Positions 7,957 through 14,746 of a stretch of 25,299 nt of DNA are shown piece by piece. Every line of letters starts with the position of its first letter. The stretch's first letter is position 1. A model generated the notes under the pieces. It was not told where the DNA came from, did not search any database, and was given only the letters and a program-made list of their open reading frames with translations. The translations under genes and the position numbers were made by a program. Source of the stretch: Lachnospiraceae bacterium UBA3332 (lineage in GTDB: Bacteria > Bacillota > Clostridia > Lachnospirales > Lachnospiraceae); the NCBI GenBank assembly GCA_002361095.1, contig DERU01000090.1:1-25299 (forward strand), read 5' to 3'.

Positions 7957-9483
7957 ATGAGCAAAAAACCGAATATTATCATTGTCATGACAGATCAACA
8001 GCGGGCGGATTTGCGCAAAGGGTGCGGCTATGCGTGGGATACGATGCCCTTTTTGGATCAGTGGGCACAGGGGGGCGTGGATTTTGCGCGGGGCTATACG
8101 CCGAATCCCACCTGTATGCCGGCCCGGGTCAGCATGTTTACGGGGCGCTACAGCCAAAGCCACCGGGTGCGGACCAACCATAACGCCAAGGACGCTTTGT
8201 ATACCAGGGATCTTTTGGATGTGCTCAAGGAAAACGGGTATGTGACGGCGTTGTGCGGGAAAAACCATTCCCACCGTCCGCCGGAGGACTTTGATTTTCA
8301 TGAAACCTGCGGTCATTTGGGGGATGAGGGGGAAGTCAATACCACGGAAGAGGAAATCGCGTTTGCACAGTACTTAAAAGATACAAAGCATATGGAAATG
8401 CATACGCCCGCGCCGGGAGGGGTTTGCGTACAGCATCCTTACCGTAACGTATCCAGCGCCCTGCGTTTTATGGATGGGGTGGGGAAAGGGCAGCCGTTTT
8501 TTGCGTGGGTTTCGTTCGCGGAACCGCACAATCCCTATCAGGTACCGGAGCCGTATTTCGACATGTTTCCTCCCGAGAGCCTGCCAACTCCTGTAGGCGG
8601 GATAAATGACCTTGCGGGAAAAGGGGAGCGCTTTGTATGGCTGCGCAAGGTATGGGAAGAAATTTTGGGACCGGATATCGAAAACCGGATTGCCCGGGCG
8701 CGGTCCAATTACCATGGGATGCTCCGTCTGATCGACGACCAGTTTAAGAGGCTCATAGAAGGGCTGCGGGAACGGGGATTGGAGGAAAATACCATTGTGA
8801 TATTTCTTTCGGATCACGGGGATTTTGTCGGGGAATACGGCCTGATCCGCAAAGGACCGGATCTCCCGGATATTCTCTGCCACATCCCGTTTATCTGGCG
8901 GGGGCCGGGGATTGCCGCCAAAGGGCGTGTAAAAGAAGGTTATACAGGTATCGTGGATATCCTGCCGACAATCTGCGAAATGATAGGGGCAGATCAGCCT
9001 TTTGGCTGTCAGGGAAAGAGTATTTTACCGCTTCTTGCAGGCGGGGAAGCGCCGATGGAGGAATTTTCCTGTGCCTATGCGGAGAGCGGGTTCGGCGGTT
9101 TATACTGGAACGGGCAGGACGAATTGGATTTGGTGACGGAAGGGGCATCCAAAAACATGGTAACCTTTGACTGTCTCAATACATGGACACAGTGCGGACA
9201 AGTGCGCGCTTTGTGGGAGGACGGTTATCACATACAGTTGGATATGATGGGAAACGGATATTTGTATGATACCGAAAAAGATCCCGCAGAACTGCAAAAC
9301 CTTTGGGAGAACCCGGACTATGCGGAAAAGAAGACGGAAATGCTTGCAAAGCTGGCATCTGCCATGATGCGGGCAACCGATAATCTGCCGGTTCCCCATT
9401 ACCGCTACCGGACAAAGGTACATCCAAAAGGGTACTGGAAGCAGGAGTTTGCCGCAAAGGATCCGGGGGTGGACATGTGGTAA
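7957..9483 (+). CDS. cytoplasmic sulfatase (formylglycine-dependent, alkaline-phosphatase fold)
   Basis: Hydrolyses sulfate esters, probably on an imported sugar. The 508-residue product has the expected parts in order: metal-binding TDQQRAD near residue 13, the modification motif CMPAR at 53-57 where Cys53 would become formylglycine, SFAEPHNPY near 187-194, and the second metal site SDHGD with Asp286 and His287. Cys rather than Ser at position 53 means an anaerobic radical-SAM maturase (anSME) would be needed; none is in the window. No signal peptide is present, so it should act inside the cell after uptake, which fits its place 84 bp after the second permease. AAAGGAGA precedes the ATG. The exact substrate is unknown; some members of this group hydrolyse phosphonates or choline sulfate. 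Confidence 0.9.
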   Translation: MSKKPNIIIVMTDQQRADLRKGCGYAWDTMPFLDQWAQGGVDFARGYTPNPTCMPARVSMFTGRYSQSHRVRTNHNAKDALYTRDLLDVLKENGYVTALCGKNHSHRPPEDFDFHETCGHLGDEGEVNTTEEEIAFAQYLKDTKHMEMHTPAPGGVCVQHPYRNVSSALRFMDGVGKGQPFFAWVSFAEPHNPYQVPEPYFDMFPPESLPTPVGGINDLAGKGERFVWLRKVWEEILGPDIENRIARARSNYHGMLRLIDDQFKRLIEGLRERGLEENTIVIFLSDHGDFVGEYGLIRKGPDLPDILCHIPFIWRGPGIAAKGRVKEGYTGIVDILPTICEMIGADQPFGCQGKSILPLLAGGEAPMEEFSCAYAESGFGGLYWNGQDELDLVTEGASKNMVTFDCLNTWTQCGQVRALWEDGYHIQLDMMGNGYLYDTEKDPAELQNLWENPDYAEKKTEMLAKLASAMMRATDNLPVPHYRYRTKVHPKGYWKQEFAAKDPGVDMW

Positions 9484-9494
9484 GCGGTGTACAG

Positions 9495-9530
9495 ACTCCC
9501 CACACTAAAATGCAGTGTGGGGAGTTTTAT
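9495..9530 (+). terminator. intrinsic terminator after the sulfatase gene
   Basis: ACTCCCCACACT (9495-9506) and AGTGTGGGGAGT (9514-9525) form a perfect 12-bp stem with a 7-nt loop, followed by TTTTAT. It ends the importer-sulfatase unit. On the opposite strand no T run follows, so it is less suited to stop the converging gene. Confidence 0.85.
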
Positions 9531-9540
9531 CAAATATGCG

Positions 9541-9846
9541 CTAGGTCAAAAGCTGCAGGGTTCCTTCCGGCAAAGGGGGGATGTCCGTTTGGGCATCCCC
9601 GGGCAGGAGGGAACTTTTTTTCAGGGCGGTATATTTCCCGAACACATATTTGTAGCGTTTCATGGCAGCGTTTACCGAGTAGATGTAATAGTCGATCATA
9701 TCGGGATCCGTGGCGTAATCAAAGCCTGCGTAGGCGTTTTCCAGTTCCCATTTTGCAAGTTGTAAATCAAGGAGCAGGCTTTCTTCATAAGTTTGGGGCG
9801 CATCGCCGCTTTTGGGGCGTTGGCTTACTCTGAAATAGGCTTTCAT
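9541..9846 (-). CDS. DUF2508/YaaL-like small protein
   Basis: A 101-residue soluble protein of unknown function. The core (about residues 20-75) resembles the DUF2508 family that includes Bacillus YaaL: a helical stretch with LELENAY-like content, then YATDPDMIDYYIYSVNAAMKRYKYVF, where the DPDxIDxYIYxxNAAxxRY pattern is the family mark. Start at 9846 is chosen because GGGAG lies six bases upstream; in-frame ATGs at 9885 and 10008 would add an unrelated basic extension. In Bacillus the homologue lies next to bofA on the same strand; here it diverges from the bofA-like gene. The tail rich in Pro and Leu has no known role. Confidence 0.75.
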   Translation of the reverse strand: MKAYFRVSQRPKSGDAPQTYEESLLLDLQLAKWELENAYAGFDYATDPDMIDYYIYSVNAAMKRYKYVFGKYTALKKSSLLPGDAQTDIPPLPEGTLQLLT

Positions 9847-9956
9847 GCATGTCTCCCTTGCAGGGCGCGCTTTTTTACGCGCCATGGTTTCGATGGCAAT
9901 AAACGCCAAGGGTTTATGCCGTTTGCTATAAGTATAAGCACAACTGGAAAAATTAT

Positions 9957-9985
9957 GCATAAATTTTACAAAAAAATCATATAGT
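9957..9985 (+). promoter_or_regulatory. candidate SigE-type sporulation promoter for bofA
   Basis: GCATAAA (9957-9963), 14 bp, then CATATAGT (9978-9985). The Bacillus mother-cell SigE consensus is about KMATATT-N14-CATACAHT, so the -35 matches five of seven and the -10 six of eight with the right spacing. The start codon lies 26 bp downstream of the -10. SigE control is known for bofA in Bacillus; here it is inferred from the match. Confidence 0.45.
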
Positions 9986-10011
9986 GGAAAAAAACGGACG
10001 GGGGACAAGGG

Positions 10012-10215
10012 ATGAGAAACCGGACGGAAATTTTTCTCAACTTTATGCTGCGGGCAGTTTTCGGAATGATCGCCATTTTTTTGATCAATTCTTTTTTGCG
10101 GGACAAGGGACTGCAGGGCAGCGTGGGAATCAATCCCCTGAGTTTTGCAACAACCGGGATTTTGGGGATTCCGGGAGTGGCGCTGTTGTACGGGATCAGC
10201 TTCTACTTCGGGTAA
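10012..10215 (+). CDS. bofA: BofA-like pro-sigma-K processing inhibitor
   Basis: A 67-residue integral membrane protein. The first segment (FMLRAVFGMIAIFLINSFL) is followed by the family mark VGINPLSFATTGILGIPGVALLYGI, in which the GxNP and LGxPG elements are those of BofA (PF07441). In Bacillus, BofA holds the SpoIVFB protease inactive in the outer forespore membrane until the SpoIVB signal arrives, delaying sigma-K activation. Most Clostridia carry a BofA homologue even where the rest of that checkpoint differs. The sequence GGGGGACAAGGG stands directly before the ATG, which is a short spacing. It indicates a spore former. Confidence 0.82.
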   Translation: MRNRTEIFLNFMLRAVFGMIAIFLINSFLRDKGLQGSVGINPLSFATTGILGIPGVALLYGISFYFG

Positions 10216-10344
10216 TGGTTTGGCCGGTCCTTCCCCTGCCCCCCGCCGCCGTTTCCGCCCGGTTTGCGTGCCTGCCTCCCGCCTTAAACCGATGCCATTG
10301 GGGCTGCACTGTTACTGATTCTCGTGCGATACGGATACGGCCTG

Positions 10345-10373
10345 TTGACATCCGGCGGACGGTAAGGTACATT
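10345..10373 (+). promoter_or_regulatory. SigA-type promoter of the ribokinase gene
   Basis: Perfect -35 TTGACA (10345-10350), a 17-bp spacer and TACATT (10368-10373), a four-of-six -10. It lies about 50 bp before the ribokinase start. The rest of 10216-10422 holds a pyrimidine-rich stretch (10225-10285) without a recognisable gene or clear terminator. Confidence 0.6.
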
Positions 10374-10422
10374 AAAGGTACGGGTCGGAAAGCGTTGTAA
10401 TGCAAAAGCAGGAGGGCAGGGT

Positions 10423-11328
10423 ATGGCGATGCGGTTTATGGTAATGGGATCCTTAAATTATGACAATGTATATGAAATGGAGCATATTGTGGCGCCCAAG
10501 GAGACGGCGGCATCGTCGCATTTGGAGACGGTCTGCGGGGGGAAGGGATTAAACCAGGCGATCGCCCTTGCGAGAGCGGATGCGGAGGTTTGGCACGGCG
10601 GCATGGTAGGGGAGGATGGCGGTCCGCTTGTGGAAACAGCCGCCGGATATGGGGTTCATACGGAGTTGATCAGAACCGTTTCGGGAAGAAGCGGTCATGC
10701 GGTTATTCAGGTGGATCAAAACGGCCAAAACGCCATTGTTTTGTATGGGGGAAGCAACCGGTGTCTCACAACGGCATACATTCGGGATACGCTTTGTGCT
10801 TTCGGAAAAGGAGATTGTCTGGTTTTACAAAACGAGGTCAATTTGGGCGGTGAAATCCTGGCTGAAGGAGCGGCGCGGGGCATGGAGGTTGCCCTCAATC
10901 CGTCGCCCTTTGCCCCTGAAATTTTAGGCTGGGACTTGTCAAAGGTTTCCCTGTTTTTTTTGAACGAGGTGGAAGGGGAACAGATGACGGACAGGCGGGA
11001 GCCTAAGGAGATACTGTCCGTACTGCGCAAACGCTATCCGGCGGCGGCGGTGGTGCTGACGCTGGGGGAGAAAGGGGCAATGTATGCGGACAGGGAGCGG
11101 CAGTTCTTTTGTCCTGCCGTTTCTGTCCGCGCGGTGGATACTACTGCGGCCGGGGATACTTTCACCGGGTATTTTCTTGCGGCCAGGGCGAAAGGCTTTT
11201 CACCGGAAAAATGTATGCGCACTGCGGCGCAGGCTTCCGCCCTTGCGGTTTCCAAGCAGGGGGCGGCGCCGTCCATCCCGCTCTGGGAGGAGGTTATACG
11301 CCTGACGGAAGAGCCGGCGGGGCAATAA
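10423..11328 (+). CDS. rbsK: PfkB-family sugar kinase, probable ribokinase
   Basis: Cytoplasmic ATP-dependent sugar kinase of 301 residues, most like ribokinase, which makes ribose 5-phosphate. Visible marks are MVMGSLNYDNVY at the N-terminus, the substrate-binding GGKGLNQA (39-46), ALNPSPF near 157-163, NEVEGE near 181-186, VLTLGEKGA (211-219) and the catalytic/anion-hole motif TAAGDTFTGYF with base Asp245; the usual first Gly of GAGD is Ala here. GCAGGAGGGCAGGGT precedes the ATG; a second in-frame ATG at 10429 is possible. No ribose transporter or repressor is adjacent, so it appears to be a single-gene unit with its own promoter. Substrate could be another pentose, nucleoside or similar sugar. 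Confidence 0.85.
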   Translation: MAMRFMVMGSLNYDNVYEMEHIVAPKETAASSHLETVCGGKGLNQAIALARADAEVWHGGMVGEDGGPLVETAAGYGVHTELIRTVSGRSGHAVIQVDQNGQNAIVLYGGSNRCLTTAYIRDTLCAFGKGDCLVLQNEVNLGGEILAEGAARGMEVALNPSPFAPEILGWDLSKVSLFFLNEVEGEQMTDRREPKEILSVLRKRYPAAAVVLTLGEKGAMYADRERQFFCPAVSVRAVDTTAAGDTFTGYFLAARAKGFSPEKCMRTAAQASALAVSKQGAAPSIPLWEEVIRLTEEPAGQ

Positions 11329-11505
11329 GTTCCGGGGCATGTTCGCAAAAAGTTTTTTTGCAATTTCATTTTATAAGGCATAAGATTTGCACGGCGCTTT
11401 CCTGTCCGTCCTTTTGGGATTGTGATGGGGGCGCCGTTTCTGTTGTGAAAAACAGAGAAATTTTACTGTGAAAATTATGCAAAAGAGCGAAATGAAAATT
11501 AAGAA
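11329..11505. other. AT-rich gap between ribokinase gene and pilus promoter
   Basis: No gene is supported here. It contains two weak hairpins that could help end the ribokinase transcript: GCAAAAA/TTTTTGC (11345-11361) and TCTGTT/AACAGA (11439-11456) followed by GAAATTTT. The last 40 bases before the promoter are A-rich and could act as an UP element. Confidence 0.3.
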
Positions 11506-11535
11506 TTGACAAAATGCAATGCAGGGGTCTATAAT
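11506..11535 (+). promoter_or_regulatory. strong SigA-type promoter of the Tad pilus locus
   Basis: TTGACA (11506-11511), an 18-bp spacer and TATAAT (11530-11535): both hexamers are exact consensus. A-rich sequence upstream may strengthen it. The predicted start of transcription is near 11542, leaving a leader of about 178 nt before the first pilus gene. This is the best promoter match in the window. Confidence 0.85.
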
Positions 11536-11541
11536 TCGATT

Positions 11542-11719
11542 TACCATCCGGCGCAGGGCCGACAGAGAGACTGCGGTATAAGGGCCGGCGGATGCGGCTT
11601 TCGGGCCGTAACATCTTACGGAGATCTATTTTCTGATTGATCTTATGATCTGACGGGCATGGGTGTGTCAGGGGAACATCCATAGCCGAATCTTTTTATC
11701 CACCAAACAGGAGGAAGAT
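11542..11719 (+). ncRNA. structured 5' leader of the Tad locus, class unknown
   Basis: Several paired elements can be drawn: P1 CATCCG (11545-11550) with CGGATG (11589-11594); inside it CGCAG (11552-11556) with CTGCG (11571-11575); a 6-bp hairpin CCGTAA-CATC-TTACGG (11606-11621); AGATC (11622-11626) with GATCT (11639-11643); and an 8-bp stem with one wobble, ATGGGTGT (11659-11666) with ACATCCAT (11676-11683). CGGC/GCCG (11595-11608) competes with the CCGTAA hairpin. A TCTTTTTAT tract follows at 11691-11699. I compared it by eye with c-di-GMP riboswitch classes and do not recognise either core. It may be a cis-regulatory RNA, or simply a long leader. Confidence 0.4.
11709..11714 (+). promoter_or_regulatory. 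ribosome binding site deciding a TTG start
   Basis: AGGAGG lies five bases before TTG at 11720. No ATG in this frame has a comparable site, and the in-frame GTG at 11663 falls inside a leader hairpin. Confidence 0.7.
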
Positions 11720-12718
11720 TTGAAGAAAAACCGATTGGCGATATGCGACTCGGAGCAGGAGTATGCATATCGGCTGATGGACGCGCTCAGCCGGAAAGCG
11801 GACTTCCCGTTTGAGATTCTGACGTTCACCAGCGCACAAAAGCTGTACGAGGGTCTGCGGCGGCAGCCGGTACAGATATTGCTCGTTGCCGGTTCGGACT
11901 ATTCGGAAGAAATGCAGGGGCTGGCGGAACGCGTGATTTTGCTTTGGGAGGGGGAGGAGGGTTCCCGGACGGAACTGCCGGGGATTAACAAGTATTCCGG
12001 CGTGGTACGGATTTTGAAGAAGATTACGGAGACGGCGGAACAGGACGACAGTATCGGACCTTTTCCAAAGCCGGATCATCCGGTTCATTTTCTGGGCTTT
12101 TATACGCCGATTGGCAGATGTCTGCAGACAACGCTTGCATTTGCAGCCGGGCAGGTTCTGGCCCGTAATCACCGGGTACTGTATTTAAACTTTGAGCGTT
12201 TTTCCGGTTTGGAGAGCATGCTGCCCGGTAGGTTCGAGGCGGATTTCGGGGATTTGCTCTATGATTTGCATAAGCCTCCGGAGGCGGTGCTGGAGCGGCT
12301 GTACCGGATGGCGGAGCCGTGCAAAGGACTGGATGTGATTTCGCCGGCGTTTTCGGCGGAAGATATCCTGTGTGTAGGCGGCGGGGAGTGGAAACGGTTT
12401 TTTGCGATTTTGCGGGAAAGCCGGTATACGTATGTGGTTTTGGATCTTGCGGACTGTGTGCAGGATATTTTCGGGATTTTGGACGAGTGCAGCAGGGTAT
12501 ATACCATCGTTCGCAAGGAAGCCTCCGAAACGGCGAAGATTGGCAGATATGAGGAGGCAGTGAAGCAGGCGGGTCATGAGGCGGTACTGCAAAAGACCTG
12601 CAGGTGCATATTGCCGGTATTTGCAAGGCTGCCCGGCGATTATTCCCGCCTGCCGGGCTGTGAACTGGCGCAATATGCGGAAAGGATGCTCTTGGAAAAT
12701 GGACAGGGAGGAATATGA
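11720..12718 (+). CDS. TadZ/CpaE-like pilus localisation protein with degenerate P-loop
   Basis: First gene of the Tad locus, 332 residues from a TTG start. The N-terminal part (about 1-110) looks like an atypical receiver domain (KNRLAICDSEQEYAYRL, a hydrophobic strand ILLVAGSDY). The remainder resembles a MinD/ParA-like domain: FYTPIGRCLQTTLAFAAGQVLA (about 127-148), RVLYLNFE and YVVLDLADCV. TadZ/CpaE proteins position the pilus machine at the cell envelope. Here the P-loop lysine is replaced by Gln136 and the signature lysine by Ile131, so ATP binding is doubtful. The stop overlaps the cpaF start by 20 bp, which suggests translational coupling. Assignment rests on position and fold pattern rather than strong sequence identity. 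Confidence 0.7.
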   Translation: MKKNRLAICDSEQEYAYRLMDALSRKADFPFEILTFTSAQKLYEGLRRQPVQILLVAGSDYSEEMQGLAERVILLWEGEEGSRTELPGINKYSGVVRILKKITETAEQDDSIGPFPKPDHPVHFLGFYTPIGRCLQTTLAFAAGQVLARNHRVLYLNFERFSGLESMLPGRFEADFGDLLYDLHKPPEAVLERLYRMAEPCKGLDVISPAFSAEDILCVGGGEWKRFFAILRESRYTYVVLDLADCVQDIFGILDECSRVYTIVRKEASETAKIGRYEEAVKQAGHEAVLQKTCRCILPVFARLPGDYSRLPGCELAQYAERMLLENGQGGI

Positions 12719-13943
12719 AAGTTTTAAAGGGCGGGTCAAGAAGGAAATTCTTGCGCAGCTGGACTGCGGACAGGACTTTTCGGATGAGCAGGTGCAGCTT
12801 TTAATTGACGAAAGACTGCGGTCGCGGGAATGCGCAGGGAGGCTGGAGAGGACGGACCGGAGGGCGCTGGCAAAGGAACTGTTCGCGGTAATCCGGGGAA
12901 TGGACGTACTGCAGGAGTTACTGGAAGATGAGAGCATTACGGAGATCATGATCAATGGGCCGGATCGGATTTTTATCGAGAGGGCCGGGCAGCTGCTTGC
13001 CTGGGAAGGACATTTCGAGAGCGGGGGCAGAATGCAGGATGTGATTCAGCAGATTGCGGCAGGCTGTAACCGGGTGGTAAACGAAGCTTCGCCGATTTTG
13101 GACGCAAGGCTTGCGGACGGCTCCCGGGTGAATGTGGTGTTGGCGCCTATTGCGCTCAACGGCCCGATTTTGACAATCCGCCGTTTTCCCAAGGAGGGCA
13201 TGACGATGGAGAAGCTGGTCCGCCTTTCGTCTTTGACCGAAGAGTGCCGTTCTTTTCTGGAACTTTTGGTGCGGTGCCGTTATAACATTTTTATCAGCGG
13301 CGGAACAGGCAGCGGAAAGACTACGTTTTTGAATGCGCTTTCACAGGCGATTCCTGCGCAGGAACGGATTATCACGATAGAGGATAATGCGGAGTTACAG
13401 CTGCGGTTTGCCAGGAATCTGGTATCTTTGGAGACGAGAAATGCCAATATAGAAGGCTGTCAGCCGGTGACGATACGGGAGTTGATACGGACATCTTTGC
13501 GGATGCGGCCGGATCGGATACTGGTCGGGGAAGTACGGGGCGCGGAGATCTGTGAACTTTTGACGGCGTACAATTCCGGACATGACGGAAGTATGTCCAC
13601 AGGACATGGGAATACGGCCCGGGATATGCTGCTGCGGATGGAAACCATGCTTTTGATGGGGATGGATATTCCCCTGTCCGCAATACAAAGACAGATTGCT
13701 TCAGGGATTGATATTCTGGTGCATTTGGGCAGACTGCGGGACAGAAGCAGGAGGGTGTTGGAAATTGTGGAAATTACCGGGTATGCGGACGGGGAAATCA
13801 AAACCCATACGCTTTATGCTTTTGAAGAGGATGCCCTGAGCACGAAGGAGAAAGTGAGCGGGCGTCTGGTGAAGAAGGGGGAACTGGTACATGTGGACAA
13901 GTTGGAAGCGGCGGGATACGGACAGGGAAAAACCCGAGTATGA
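12699..13943 (+). CDS. cpaF: CpaF/TadA-type pilus motor ATPase
   Basis: Cytoplasmic secretion ATPase that drives pilin assembly, 414 residues. An N-terminal helical region (1-80) leads into DESITEIMINGPDRIFIE (about 77-95), the N-terminal domain mark of CpaF. Walker A is GGTGSGKTT (201-209), the Asp box is ITIEDNAEL (225-233), Walker B is ILVGEVRG (274-281) and the His box is in GHDGSMSTGHGNT (295-306). The start at 12699 lies inside the end of the preceding gene and keeps only the conserved part; an in-frame ATG at 12576 would add unrelated residues. It works with the two platform proteins encoded next. Confidence 0.96.
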   Translation: MDREEYESFKGRVKKEILAQLDCGQDFSDEQVQLLIDERLRSRECAGRLERTDRRALAKELFAVIRGMDVLQELLEDESITEIMINGPDRIFIERAGQLLAWEGHFESGGRMQDVIQQIAAGCNRVVNEASPILDARLADGSRVNVVLAPIALNGPILTIRRFPKEGMTMEKLVRLSSLTEECRSFLELLVRCRYNIFISGGTGSGKTTFLNALSQAIPAQERIITIEDNAELQLRFARNLVSLETRNANIEGCQPVTIRELIRTSLRMRPDRILVGEVRGAEICELLTAYNSGHDGSMSTGHGNTARDMLLRMETMLLMGMDIPLSAIQRQIASGIDILVHLGRLRDRSRRVLEIVEITGYADGEIKTHTLYAFEEDALSTKEKVSGRLVKKGELVHVDKLEAAGYGQGKTRV

Positions 13944-14670
13944 TACTTATACGCTTACCGGAAAAGAATTGCTTTTTTGTCTGGGAAAGGGAATTTTTGT
14001 GACCGGCGTTTTTGCCTATGTGTTTTACCGGTCTTTTTTGGGGGCGGCTGCGCTGCCGCTTGTGCTTTGGGATCTGTTTCGGCGGGAGAAAAAGGCAAAA
14101 ATCCGCCAACGAAAGGAACGGCTTTGCCTGCAGTTTACGGATACCGTTTTGGCGGTAAGTGCCGGTATGCAGGCGGGGCGCGCGGCGGAAAATGCTTTTT
14201 TGGAGGCGGAGAAGGAAATCCGTACGCTTTACGGAAAGGATTGCGAAATGGCAAAGGAACTTGCGCTGTTGCGTAAAGGGCTGAAAAACCAGTTTCCGTT
14301 GGAGGAATTGTTGCGCAGCCTGGGAGAGAGAAGCCATGTGGAGGAAATCCGTGATTTTACGGAGGTATTTGCCGCAGCCAAGCGTCTGGGAGGGAATCTT
14401 CGGGAGATCATAGGCCGGACGGCACAGATGACACAGCAGCGGATAGAGGTGGAACGCGAGATTGAGACCCTGCTGTCCGCAAAAAAATATGAACAGAAAG
14501 TCATGGTATGGATTCCGTTTTTGCTTTTTGGATATATGCAGATCAGTTCCCCCGGATTTTTTGACATTTTGTATCACAATGCAGCGGGGATTCTGGTGAT
14601 GTCCGTATGCCTGCTTCTCTATCTGTCGGCCTGTGCGCTGGGGGAGCGGTTTATGGATATCCGGGTTTGA
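13891..14670 (+). CDS. tadB: TadB-like pilus platform protein (T2SSF family)
   Basis: Inner-membrane platform subunit of 259 residues that couples the motor to pilin insertion. Hydrophobic segments lie at about 27-60 and, near the C-terminus, about 206-222 and 231-249. Between them is a cytoplasmic GspF/TadB-type helical domain (LQFTDTVLAVSAGMQAGRAAENAF, then FAAAKRLGGNLREII and QRIEVEREIETLLSAKKYEQKVM), the usual TadB signature. GGGGG precedes the ATG at 13891, which overlaps the end of cpaF by 53 bp, a long overlap for this locus; a later start is possible but would cut into the N-terminus. Confidence 0.88.
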   Translation: MWTSWKRRDTDREKPEYDTYTLTGKELLFCLGKGIFVTGVFAYVFYRSFLGAAALPLVLWDLFRREKKAKIRQRKERLCLQFTDTVLAVSAGMQAGRAAENAFLEAEKEIRTLYGKDCEMAKELALLRKGLKNQFPLEELLRSLGERSHVEEIRDFTEVFAAAKRLGGNLREIIGRTAQMTQQRIEVEREIETLLSAKKYEQKVMVWIPFLLFGYMQISSPGFFDILYHNAAGILVMSVCLLLYLSACALGERFMDIRV

Positions 14671-14746
14671 GGATCTATGTGCGGGGAAACGGGAAGTGTG
14701 TGACGCAGATCAAAGGCCGGATCGGCCGTTTCACCGGTTGGAAAGT

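Noticed and set aside
9984..10400. A 138-codon + strand frame overlapping bofA and its downstream gap
   Set aside because: Reads bofA in another frame and continues through non-coding sequence; no motif seen.
11542..11625. Possible c-di-GMP (GEMM) riboswitch in the pilus leader
   Set aside because: CAGGGC and a multi-helix shape recall GEMM, but the conserved GCAAACC/ACGCAAAGCC core segments are absent, so it was kept only as an unclassified leader.
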